A stretch of DNA of 31,414 bases, taken from NCBI GenBank assembly GCA_002483425.1, contig DLHW01000053.1:44091-75504 (forward strand). Direction: 5' to 3'. Below are positions 8,114 to 16,214 of this stretch, piece after piece; positions within the stretch are counted from its first letter, which is position 1, and the number at the start of each line of letters is the position of its first letter. The position numbers and the translations under genes are program-made. Under the pieces are notes generated by a model, which made no database searches, was not told where the DNA came from, and saw only the letters and a list, made by a program, of their open reading frames with translations. The stretch is from Methylococcaceae bacterium UBA7658 (lineage in GTDB: Bacteria; Pseudomonadota; Gammaproteobacteria; Methylococcales; Methylomonadaceae).

Positions 8114-9309
8114 GGTTGGTCTCCCTGAGCCGTTGGCCCGGCGGTTTGCGTTTGATCTTTCGAGCCGGTTAACGCTTTCATAAAAGCAACTAAATCGTCC
8201 ATTTGCGCATCGGTTAAATTTAACGGACGAATGCCCCCATCCAGAAAGTCGTTAACTCGTTCGTCCGGCTTACTGGCTCCGCCGTTGTTGTAATGCGCCA
8301 TTACTTCTTGCAACGTTTTCAAACTGCCGTCGTGCATATAGGGGGCCGTCAAGTCAATGTCACGCAAGGTTGGCGTTTTAAATGCGCCGACTTGGCTTAA
8401 CTCATTCGTCACTGCAAAACGGCCTAACTCGGACGATTTTTTATCCGTCAGCACCGTCACATCTACATTAGCGCCTGTCGCTTTTGCAGCTAAATAAGCT
8501 TCGGCGAGTTTCGGCACATCCTGCTGGATTGCATTGATACCGATCCCGATGTTATGAAATTGACCGTCGGTAAAAAGCGCATGGTCTTGTTCGATGGAGT
8601 GACAGGAAACGCAACGTCCTTGGCCTAGGAAAAGGCTTAAGCCGCGGATTTGCGCAACAGTCATCGCATCGTACTGACGCCTGAAATAGTACCGGTCGAA
8701 CGCGGAATTTCCAGAAAGCACGGTTCGTTCAAAACTGGCTATGGCTTTAGCGACGTAATCGATAGTCACCTTATCCGGGGATAGCCCGAACGCCGATTGA
8801 AAACCGGTTTGATAATCGGGATCGGTGCGGATAATCTGCAAAATAGGGTCATAACTAGTCAGACCATGTTCGACCGGATTAATTAGGGGTTGTTTAGATT
8901 GGCTCTCCAAATCAGGTTCGCGGCCGTCCCAAAATTGCCGTTTGTTGAAAGCGGCGTTGATGACGGTCGGAGCGTTCCGGGTGCCGGGTTGCCCCTTATT
9001 ACCGAACGACACCGGCAGCCCATCGGTAAAAGCTTGTTTTTCATTGTGACATTTGCTGCAACTGACCGTACCGTCGATTGAGTACCGCTGATCGTTAAAG
9101 AGTTTTTTCCCTAACTCGATTTTAGCCGCGCTTTGAGGATTATCGGAAGGTACCGGCACATCGGGCAGTCCCAGTAAATTAATCGATGTGGCTAACGTCG
9201 AAGGTTCTGTCTTTACCGGAGGGAGCGGGTTTTGATCTGTTTTTCTCGCGGCCTCGACTCCGCCGGCAATACTCAATGTTATCCAAAGCATGATTGAGAT
9301 AAACCGCAT
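8110..9309 (-). CDS. Di-heme cytochrome c peroxidase, MauG/CcpA family
   Basis: A 399-residue exported di-heme enzyme. A short signal peptide ends near GGVEA-AR (residue 20). Two heme sites are visible: CSKCH (84-88) and CVSCH (233-237). Other family landmarks are RNAPTVINAAF (111-121), FWDGR with the inter-heme Trp127, NPVEHG (145-149), FERTVLSG and FHNIG, and PYMHDGSLKTL near the C-terminus. The family includes periplasmic H2O2-reducing peroxidases, MauG-like cofactor-maturing oxidases and the copper-repressible surface peroxidase of Methylococcus; sequence alone cannot choose among these. It is first gene of a three-gene operon with a very strong ribosome site (AAGGAGG) before the ATG. Confidence 0.9.
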   Translation of the reverse strand: MRFISIMLWITLSIAGGVEAARKTDQNPLPPVKTEPSTLATSINLLGLPDVPVPSDNPQSAAKIELGKKLFNDQRYSIDGTVSCSKCHNEKQAFTDGLPVSFGNKGQPGTRNAPTVINAAFNKRQFWDGREPDLESQSKQPLINPVEHGLTSYDPILQIIRTDPDYQTGFQSAFGLSPDKVTIDYVAKAIASFERTVLSGNSAFDRYYFRRQYDAMTVAQIRGLSLFLGQGRCVSCHSIEQDHALFTDGQFHNIGIGINAIQQDVPKLAEAYLAAKATGANVDVTVLTDKKSSELGRFAVTNELSQVGAFKTPTLRDIDLTAPYMHDGSLKTLQEVMAHYNNGGASKPDERVNDFLDGGIRPLNLTDAQMDDLVAFMKALTGSKDQTQTAGPTAQGDQP

Positions 9310-9913
9310 GATTAACCTCCTTCTGTTACCGGAAATAACGCTTTAAACTTAATTTACCCGGACTTTCGGTTTTAAGCAAGACCGGTTTTTCTTAAGGTGC
9401 CCGGTTAACAATACCTTCGATTTGGTCATAAACAACGGCAAGAATTTGCATGTTTCGATCATTTTGGCCTAAAGTGGAGCTTGCCGGGTGCTCTCCTGAA
9501 GGCAATCGAAAGACATGAGCGGAATTAATTTGTTGTGACGATCTTAATGGTACCTTGAGACGGCAACATTGCTTTTATGCTGTTGTCACGGTCTACTCAC
9601 TGAATCCGGCGTCATTGATGATCGAAAAATAAGTAATATTACCTATAGACACTTGGGAATGTTTTGTTAACAATGCAAGTATAGAAAGTTTTTAAATCGC
9701 GACGGACGGACGGGGTAAGCTAGGTGGTTAATGGCGATCAATGTCAGGGAGATAATAATTTTCTTTAAGTGACGGCGTCTCGAACAGCAAATTAGGTCTA
9801 ATGTATGGAGGGCCGCTTAGCCGCTTATCGAATTCAGGCGTGTAAATGCAACAATATTGCGCTAATGGCTTAAGAGTTTTCGATTTAAACGGACTGTCAA
9901 GGTAGAGGTAAAA
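9310..9913. other. Long divergent intergenic region without recognised gene
   Basis: 604 bases between the peroxidase operon (leaving on the minus strand) and the HEAT-protein gene. No supported open frame is present; the ATGs lead to very short peptides. A bulged hairpin occurs at 9562-9587 (GGCAACA with TGTTGTC, inner GC pairs, TTTTAT loop). Both flanking promoters must lie here, and its unusual length suggests regulatory content or an unrecognised small RNA, but nothing decisive is visible. Confidence 0.4.
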
Positions 9914-10876
9914 ATGCGCTTTTTTAGAATGTTAGGCTATGCAGTATTGAGCGTTGTCACACTCTTTCCGTTGCCGGGAAGACCGGAACAACCTTCAAAG
10001 TCAAGCACGGCCCAATTTTCGCCGATATGGCGGGATCAAAGGTTAACTGTCGTCGCAGAAAACGTTGCAATCGCCGAAGTCATGAAGTCGATTTCCGGTA
10101 AAACCGGCCTCGAAATAAAAGGCGTTGAGTTTCTAAAAGGCAACGTACACGCTCAATTTTCGAACCTGCCGTTAGCCATTGCGCTTAAAGAATTATTGCC
10201 GTCGGCAAATTATCTGCTGCAAGAACCGGCTGGCCCCGGCAAACTCCATCCTATATTAACCGTACTCTCGTTCTCTGGAACGGATTTGGCGAAAGCCACC
10301 CAATCTTCGGCCCTAAAAAAGACCGGCGGTCCTATCGGCATTCCTGCGTCGGCCGGTTATGTATCTAAAGAATACCGTAAATTGTACGGTTATGCCGCGG
10401 AAGGTAATCTAACGGCGCTCCAGGATGCAGTCGATAACGGCGGTAGTGCCGAACAAGCTATTGCCGCTCAATTATTGGTGCAAAAAGACCCAGCTTTGGC
10501 TTCTGAAATTGCTGCGGAAAATATAAAAAGCCAGGATTCCAATAAGCGTCTGACCTCAATTCAGGCGCTCAGCGACATCGATAATCTCACTTCAACAAAC
10601 GCGCTTGGGACCGCATTGGAAGATCCCGACTTCAGTGTTAGAAGTGCGGCAGTCATGGGACTGCACAACCAAACATCCAAAACAGCGGTTACCTATTTGA
10701 CGCAAGCTTTGCAAGACGAAGACGCCTCAATCCGGTTATTAGCATTGGACTTACTGGCGGAAAAAGGAACCGATGGAATTGCCGGTATTAACGAAGCAAT
10801 GGTCAGCACCGACCAGCAGCTTAAGGAACACGCTCAGGCGTTATTAAAACAAATTAACCCTGACGAATCACATTAA
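9914..10876 (+). CDS. Exported STN-like/HEAT-repeat protein of unknown function
   Basis: A 320-residue protein I cannot assign to a named family. The N-terminus has a signal-like hydrophobic segment (residues 6-21). Residues about 43-102 read like a secretin/TonB short N-terminal (STN) domain: a strand-helix pattern VVAENVAIAEVMKSIS followed by LPLAIALKELL. A variable linker precedes residues 155-315, which form alanine-rich helical pairs typical of HEAT repeats (LEDPDFSVRSAAVMGL; LQDEDASIRLLALDLL). HEAT arrays bind proteins, so an envelope adaptor role is reasonable. It lies 38 bases before the NHL protein gene in the same direction, making a two-gene operon likely. A GGTAGAGG ribosome site precedes the ATG. 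Confidence 0.7.
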   Translation: MRFFRMLGYAVLSVVTLFPLPGRPEQPSKSSTAQFSPIWRDQRLTVVAENVAIAEVMKSISGKTGLEIKGVEFLKGNVHAQFSNLPLAIALKELLPSANYLLQEPAGPGKLHPILTVLSFSGTDLAKATQSSALKKTGGPIGIPASAGYVSKEYRKLYGYAAEGNLTALQDAVDNGGSAEQAIAAQLLVQKDPALASEIAAENIKSQDSNKRLTSIQALSDIDNLTSTNALGTALEDPDFSVRSAAVMGLHNQTSKTAVTYLTQALQDEDASIRLLALDLLAEKGTDGIAGINEAMVSTDQQLKEHAQALLKQINPDESH

Positions 10877-10914
10877 CGCTCACAACATAGCCTAACAGGC
10901 ATAAGGATGTCCTT

Positions 10915-13374
10915 ATGAAAAGATGTAAATCAAATCTAACAAAGAATTATCTAACTCCTTTACCGGTAGCCATTGGATTACTTATTAGCTGTTTGAATCC
11001 AATGACGGGTTTTTCCGCGGGGCCTGCGCCAAGGTTAGCTCCGGGGTTCGCCAACGATACCACAGCCGATAAGGTGCTAGGTCAACTGGATTTTGTCCAT
11101 AACGCCAAAAACTTCATTGACGGGCGCGGTCTCAGCATGGACCAAACCGGCGATATTGCTATCGATAAAAGCGTAACGCCCAACCGCGTTTACGCGACCG
11201 ACCGGGTTAATCACCGGGTGTTGGGCTGGAACAATATTACCGCTTTTACAACTCATGCCGAAGCTAATATCGTCATCGGTCAACCCGATTTCACTTCGAA
11301 TGTAGCCAATAACGGCGGCATCTCGGAAAAAAGCTTGAATTTTCCAACCGGAGTCGCGGTAGATAGTACCGGCAACCTTTATATTGCCGATACGAACAAC
11401 CATCGCGTGTTATATTACAAAGCGCCTTTCACCGGCGATAAAGCAGCCGACGATGTTATCGGTCAATTCGGTAGTTTTAACACAGCGTCTTGTAACGGTT
11501 TCGGTTTGAATGAAAACTCTTTATGTACGCCTGTCAGAGTAGCGCTCGACGCCGCCGGTAATCTATATGTCAGCGATCAATCGAACCACAGGGTATTAGT
11601 ATACAGAACCCCTCAAAAAGTAACGGCGATTCCGGGTTCCGGCGACCAAACCGCTGACCGGGTGTTCGGACAATTCGGCGGTTTCGGCACGAACACTTGT
11701 AATAATGCGGGAATAAGCGCTAACAGCTTATGCACTCCGGTCGGGATAGCTCTCGATTCGGCAGGTAACTTATACATTGCCGATTTCAGTAACCACAGGG
11801 TGCTCGAATACAATACGCCGTTAACCACCAATACCACCGCGGACAAAGTCTACGGGCAGTTGAATTTGTTTACGACTGGAGTGTGTAACAACGGCGGTAT
11901 TAACAACAAATCGTTATGTAACCCGATATCGGTCGCGGTAGCGCCTGACGGCGCGGTATATATTTCCGAACGGGCCAATAACCGGGTATTAGGCTTTCCG
12001 ATTACCGGAACAACGATAGCCAATAAAGTGCTCGGACAATTTTCAAGCTTTAATACTAACACTTGCAATAACAACGGCGGCGGCAGTACGACCCCGGTCA
12101 ACTCTAAAAGCTTATGTACTCCCGACGGTTTAGCGCTTGACACTGCAACTAGCCCGGATAGCCCGAACTTGTATGTCAGCGACGCCTTCAATCATCGTAT
12201 TCTGCAATACAAACCCTCCGCCACGTCGGTCACCATTCCGGCATTAATCATCAAGAACGGTCAAGCGGCGCAGGGCGTCTTAGGGCAATCGTTATTGACT
12301 ACCGGTTTTCCAAATGCGCTGGACGGACGCGGCTTTGCTTTTTCCGACAATAATGGCGGCACGATTGCCATCGACAAAAGCGCTACGCCAGACCGTGTCT
12401 ATGTCGCCGACATTTCGAATCACCGTGTGTTGGGCTGGAACGATATAGCGGCCTTTAATACCCACGCGCCAGCTAACATTGTAATCGGCCAGCCTAACTT
12501 CTTCTCAAACACGCCGAATAATGGCGGTATCTCGTCGTCAAGCCTTAACTTTCCTCGCGGCTTAAGCGTTGACAGCGCGGGCAACCTCTATGTTGCGGAC
12601 CAAAACAACCATCGTATTTTGGAATACAACACACCTTTCACCAGCGGCGTAGTTGCGGATAGAGTGTTCGGTCAATCGGGCAGTTTCGCTACCGGAATAT
12701 GTAATCAATCCGGTCTAAACGCCAATAGTTTATGTACGCCTGTCGGTTTGGCCGTCGATAGCACGAATAATTTGTATGTCGCCGATTTTAGCAATCACCG
12801 TGTTTTGAAATTCAACGGTCCGTTAGCTAATCAAACCGCCGATAAAGTTTATGGTCAAACCAATAGCTTTACGACACAAACCTGCAATTTGGGCGGCGTA
12901 ACCAGTAACAGCTTGTGTAATCCGCATGGCGTAGCTGTTGATGCGACCGGCAATGTTTATATTGCCGACCACTTTAATAGCCGTGTGTTGGAGTTTAACG
13001 CGCTGCCGGCAACCGATACCACTGCGGATAAAGTCTTTGGTCAGAGCAATAACTTTACCACAAACCTTTGCAACGGCGGGGGTATAACAGCCGATGGTTT
13101 ATGCCGTCCGCGGTTTGTTGCGGTAAACAGCTTAGGACATGTATTTGTCTCGGATACCGATAACCACCGCGTATTGAAGTATTTAAGCCCGTTAACCACC
13201 AATAGGACGGCAGACCGGGTATTCGGTCAAAGCAATATAATGACCTTAAACGGATGTAAAACTTTAAGCCCTAATTCGTTGTGTTTTCCCGATGGATTAA
13301 ACGTCGATGGCGCTAATAGTCTATATACCGTCGATGCAAATAGTAACCGTGTGTTGAATTATTTAATTCCCTAA
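10915..13374 (+). CDS. Secreted NHL-repeat double beta-propeller protein with paired cysteines
   Basis: An 819-residue exported protein. A signal peptide (residues 1-35, cleavage near GFSA-GP) is followed by twelve NHL blades, each with the core V-A-V-D-x-x-G-N-L-Y-[IV]-A-D-x-x-N-H-R-V-L. The first six blades (about 45-450) and the last six (about 460-819) are a tandem duplication: both halves start with DGRG, an IAIDKS-TP-RVY element and NHRVLGWN, so two six-bladed propellers are expected. Eight blades carry an extra loop of the form C-N-x(4-12)-S-L-C-x-P, which could hold eight disulfides outside the cytoplasm. No catalytic domain, membrane anchor or sorting signal is seen. The likely role is binding proteins or glycans at the surface, perhaps with the HEAT partner. 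Function unknown. Confidence 0.85.
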   Translation: MKRCKSNLTKNYLTPLPVAIGLLISCLNPMTGFSAGPAPRLAPGFANDTTADKVLGQLDFVHNAKNFIDGRGLSMDQTGDIAIDKSVTPNRVYATDRVNHRVLGWNNITAFTTHAEANIVIGQPDFTSNVANNGGISEKSLNFPTGVAVDSTGNLYIADTNNHRVLYYKAPFTGDKAADDVIGQFGSFNTASCNGFGLNENSLCTPVRVALDAAGNLYVSDQSNHRVLVYRTPQKVTAIPGSGDQTADRVFGQFGGFGTNTCNNAGISANSLCTPVGIALDSAGNLYIADFSNHRVLEYNTPLTTNTTADKVYGQLNLFTTGVCNNGGINNKSLCNPISVAVAPDGAVYISERANNRVLGFPITGTTIANKVLGQFSSFNTNTCNNNGGGSTTPVNSKSLCTPDGLALDTATSPDSPNLYVSDAFNHRILQYKPSATSVTIPALIIKNGQAAQGVLGQSLLTTGFPNALDGRGFAFSDNNGGTIAIDKSATPDRVYVADISNHRVLGWNDIAAFNTHAPANIVIGQPNFFSNTPNNGGISSSSLNFPRGLSVDSAGNLYVADQNNHRILEYNTPFTSGVVADRVFGQSGSFATGICNQSGLNANSLCTPVGLAVDSTNNLYVADFSNHRVLKFNGPLANQTADKVYGQTNSFTTQTCNLGGVTSNSLCNPHGVAVDATGNVYIADHFNSRVLEFNALPATDTTADKVFGQSNNFTTNLCNGGGITADGLCRPRFVAVNSLGHVFVSDTDNHRVLKYLSPLTTNRTADRVFGQSNIMTLNGCKTLSPNSLCFPDGLNVDGANSLYTVDANSNRVLNYLIP

Positions 13375-13436
13375 AAAGGGATTTTTAAATAATCAGTCCC
13401 TTATGTCGTTGATCAAAAAAAATCAACAATAAATTT

Positions 13437-13461
13437 CTGGGCTTCGCGATATGAAGCCCAG
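13437..13461. terminator. Hairpin after NHL gene
   Basis: Perfect 9-bp stem CTGGGCTTC / GAAGCCCAG with a 7-base loop. The minus-strand side runs into a T-rich stretch, the plus side does not. It probably acts together with the hairpin at 13534. Confidence 0.55.
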
Positions 13462-13533
13462 AAGACATAAAATTCTACTCAGGAAACTTTGAATAAGACC
13501 GGTGTACTGGATAATAATCCAGCTTATTTTGAT

Positions 13534-13567
13534 AAAAAGACAGAAGTAATGAGGCTTCCGTCTTTTT
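13534..13567. terminator. Bidirectional rho-independent terminator
   Basis: Stem AAAAAGAC-A-GAAG pairs with CTTC-C-GTCTTTTT with one mismatch, flanked by A and T tracts on the two sides. It lies between the convergent NHL-protein gene and the small membrane-protein gene, serving both. Confidence 0.8.
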
Positions 13568-13627
13568 ATAAAATCCAATGTGACGGCTTCAATCCTTGTT
13601 AATAGCCTTCTAGGGGCAAATCTAAAC

Positions 13628-13852
13628 TTACGCGCTCAGTTGCAATAAACCCATCATAGCGACCAAAGCCCAAACGATATTCAGCCATAATAACGGACGC
13701 GCGCCCTTATGTTTTGCGTTGGCAATCATACATAAAGCGCCGCTTAAATTCATCAGGTGATACGTTGCCGAGTTTGCTTCAAATTGCCTCAGCGTTAAGA
13801 ACAGGTATGCGCTTACAATCAAAATAAAACCTACCCACCCGATAGACTCCAT
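13628..13852 (-). CDS. Small two/three-helix membrane protein, CBU_0592-like
   Basis: A 74-residue integral membrane protein if the ATG at 13850-13852 is used. An in-frame TTG at 13885 would add 11 polar residues; neither start has a clear ribosome site, and relatives usually begin just before the IGW motif, so I prefer the ATG. Features are MESIGWVGFILIVSAYLF (first helix), a polar ARG/NAKHKGA turn, and WLNIVWALVAMMGLLQL (last helix). The pattern I-G-W-x-G and L-N-x-x-W-A-L-x-A fits the CBU_0592-like family of uncharacterised small membrane proteins. It stands alone between a bidirectional terminator and mtkB. Function unknown. Confidence 0.7.
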   Translation of the reverse strand: MESIGWVGFILIVSAYLFLTLRQFEANSATYHLMNLSGALCMIANAKHKGARPLLWLNIVWALVAMMGLLQLSA

Positions 13853-14112
13853 GCGTTTATCGATATTGGGTTTGGACTGTGTCAAGACGATGCAACCATT
13901 TCCGGAGGCGTGCTCGGCCTATTTTGAGGATTGGCTTTGCACATAGAAAGTTGAATATTTTTGAGCCTGCCTTTTAAGGTTTAATCCGTTCATGTTGAGC
14001 GCGTTGAAGACAGTAAGCCTTTCAATAGATTCATACCCGGGGCAGCAACGACCTTTATGGTTACTGAACGAACGGGAGTTAAAACCTCATAAGACCGGAT
14101 CAATAAGAAGAG

Positions 14113-15003
14113 CTATTGACAACTTGCCAGCACTTTCGCGACCGTTTCGCCCATTTGCGCTGGGGTTGGACAAATCGTGACTCCGCACTCTTTTAACATG
14201 GCGACTTTTTCCGCTGCACCTTCACCAGCTGAGGAAATAATCGCCCCGGCATGGCCCATGCGACGGCCTTGCGGCGCAGTGAGACCGGCTATGTAGGCGA
14301 CAACCGGTTTTTTCATATTATTTTTAGCGTAAATACCGGCTTCAACTTCTTGCGGCCCGCCGATTTCGCCGATCATCATAATAACTTTGGTGTCCGGATC
14401 TTGCTCGAACTTTTCCAGGATCACCTGATGCGCGCTACCGTTAATCGGGTCGCCACCGATACCGACCGAGGTACTCACGCCGATGCCTAATGCCTTCATT
14501 TGCGAAGCCGCTTCGTAGCCCAAAGTACCGGAACGCCCGACGATACCGACATTGCCGGGCATGTAAATATGACCGGGCATGATACCCAACATGCATTTAC
14601 CGGGGCTGATCGTTCCGGCGCAATTTGGACCGGTCAATACCATCCTCTTTTTCGGCGGAAAGCGGAGTAGAAAATTTTTCACCGTCATCATGTCTTGCGT
14701 CGGAATACCGTCGGTAATGGCGACGCAATATTTAATGCCCGCATCCGCCGCTTCCATAATCGAATCGGCGGCAAACGCAGGCGGCACGAAGACGATACTG
14801 GCGTCGGCCCCGGTCGCTTGCACGGCTTCTTGGACGGTATTGAAAACCGGAAGCCCCAAATGCTTTTGCCCACCTTTGCCGGGCGTTACGCCGCCGACGA
14901 CTTTCGAGCCGTACTTCATCATGTCTTCGGCATGGAAAGTGCCGATTTTGCCGGTAAAACCTTGAACGATAATGCGGGTATTTTCGTTGATTAAAATTGC
15001 CAC
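14113..15003 (-). CDS. mtkB: Malate--CoA ligase (malate thiokinase) alpha subunit
   Basis: With MtkA it converts malate, CoA and ATP to malyl-CoA, the serine-cycle step before C-C cleavage. The 296-residue product has the succinyl-CoA-synthetase alpha layout: CoA-binding Rossmann domain with GFTGKIGTFH (15-24), VGGVTPGKGG, then GIVGRSGTLGYE, GIGGDP, and the phosphohistidine His251 in GRRMGHAGAIIS. It starts with GTG at 15001-15003, immediately after the mtkA TAA, with AGAGGAGG eight bases upstream: strong initiation plus coupling. Sequence similarity alone would also allow SucD. The operon with mcl and the opposite sga make the malate-specific role much more likely. Confidence 0.93.
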   Translation of the reverse strand: MAILINENTRIIVQGFTGKIGTFHAEDMMKYGSKVVGGVTPGKGGQKHLGLPVFNTVQEAVQATGADASIVFVPPAFAADSIMEAADAGIKYCVAITDGIPTQDMMTVKNFLLRFPPKKRMVLTGPNCAGTISPGKCMLGIMPGHIYMPGNVGIVGRSGTLGYEAASQMKALGIGVSTSVGIGGDPINGSAHQVILEKFEQDPDTKVIMMIGEIGGPQEVEAGIYAKNNMKKPVVAYIAGLTAPQGRRMGHAGAIISSAGEGAAEKVAMLKECGVTICPTPAQMGETVAKVLASCQ

Positions 15004-16188
15004 TTAGCAGCCTCCTCTTACAACAGCTTCATTCCGTGCTTTTACTGCTTTTTCCGCCGCTTCCGCCAAGGTTTCCGCGGTGATGATCGGCAAGCCGCTT
15101 TCCGCGATAATGCGGCGGCCTTCTTCCACGTTTGTGCCGGACAACCTGACGATAAGAGGTATTTTCATATCGAGTTTCTGCACTGCGTGAACTACGCCTT
15201 CGGCAATCCAGTCGCAACGGTTGATACCGGCGAAAATATTGACCAGCATGGCTTTTACGTTGCTATCGGCCAATACCAAACGGAAGGCTTTTTCGGTGCG
15301 CTCAGGTGATGCGCCGCCGCCGACATCCAAAAAATTCGCCGGTTCCCCGCCCGCGAGCTTAATCATATCCATCGTCGCCATTGCAAGACCGGCGCCGTTA
15401 ATCATGCAACCGATATCACCATCCAACCCGACATAGCTCAAGCCGCGGTCGGCAGCCGCCATTTCACGGGGGTCTTCCTGGGATTTGTCGCGCAGTTCGG
15501 AAACCTTGGGCTGACGGAACAACGCGTTATCGTCAAATCCCATCTTGGCATCCAACGCCAGCAATTCGTTATTGTTTGTCACCACGAGCGGATTAATTTC
15601 CAGCATACTGCAATCGAGTTCTCGCAACGCCCGGTAACAACCGCGAATGGTTTTAACGGCATGGCTGATTATTTCGGCATCCAACCCTAAAGCAAACGCC
15701 ATTTGCCGGGCTTGGTAATCCTGTAAACCTACCGCTGGTTCGATATGGATTTTAGTGATGGCATCGGGATTGGTTGTTGCCAATTCTTCAATATCCATCC
15801 CACCTTGAGACGACCCAATCATCACGATCCGTTCAGCGCTACGGTCTACCAGAAAAGAAAAATAGAGTTCTTTAGCGATTTCCGTCCCGGCTTCGACATA
15901 TAAACGGCCACACACTTTTCCTGCCGGCCCGGTTTGATGGGTAATCAGCCGCTTACCTAATAACTGTTCCGCTGCCGCTTCGACCTCATCGTGAGTCTTG
16001 CAAATTTTGATGCCGCCCGCCTTGCCGCGTGCGCCGGAATGAATTTGCGCCTTTACCGCCCAGACATGGCCGCCGATTTCGCGAGCGCGTTGAATGGCAT
16101 CTTCGGGGCTATAAGCCAATCCGCCTTCGGCGATTTTTACGCCGTAATGGCTTAATATTTCTTTTGCTTGATACTCATGAATATCCAC
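15004..16188 (-). CDS. mtkA: Malate--CoA ligase (malate thiokinase) beta subunit
   Basis: ATP-grasp subunit of malate thiokinase, 394 residues, close to SucC length. The N-terminus MDIHEYQAKEIL-x-x-YGV is the family hallmark, followed by WAVKAQIHSGARGKAGG (nucleotide-binding loop), LEINPLVV (metal and ATP site) and the C-terminal CoA-ligase region with MINGAGLAMATMD, FLDVGGGAS and NIFAGINRCDWIAEG; the common SucC form is NIFGGI. The start is GTG at 16186-16188 with an AGGGAG site seven bases before it. It lies 26 bases after mcl and abuts mtkB, so mcl-mtkA-mtkB is a single operon. In Methylorubrum-type clusters ppc lies between mtkB and mcl; here it is absent. Confidence 0.94.
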   Translation of the reverse strand: MDIHEYQAKEILSHYGVKIAEGGLAYSPEDAIQRAREIGGHVWAVKAQIHSGARGKAGGIKICKTHDEVEAAAEQLLGKRLITHQTGPAGKVCGRLYVEAGTEIAKELYFSFLVDRSAERIVMIGSSQGGMDIEELATTNPDAITKIHIEPAVGLQDYQARQMAFALGLDAEIISHAVKTIRGCYRALRELDCSMLEINPLVVTNNNELLALDAKMGFDDNALFRQPKVSELRDKSQEDPREMAAADRGLSYVGLDGDIGCMINGAGLAMATMDMIKLAGGEPANFLDVGGGASPERTEKAFRLVLADSNVKAMLVNIFAGINRCDWIAEGVVHAVQKLDMKIPLIVRLSGTNVEEGRRIIAESGLPIITAETLAEAAEKAVKARNEAVVRGGC

Positions 16189-16214
16189 GGCATCTCCCTT
16201 GTATATATTGGTAA

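Noticed and set aside
11000..13374. Regularly spaced DNA repeats suggesting a CRISPR-like or tandem-repeat array
   Set aside because: The periodicity is that of in-frame NHL blades in one long gene; repeats are diverged at DNA level and have coding phase.
14113..16188. Reading mtkA-mtkB as succinyl-CoA synthetase sucC-sucD
   Set aside because: Sequence alone permits it, but the operon with mcl, divergent sga, and nearby hpr, mtdA and gck point to malate thiokinase.
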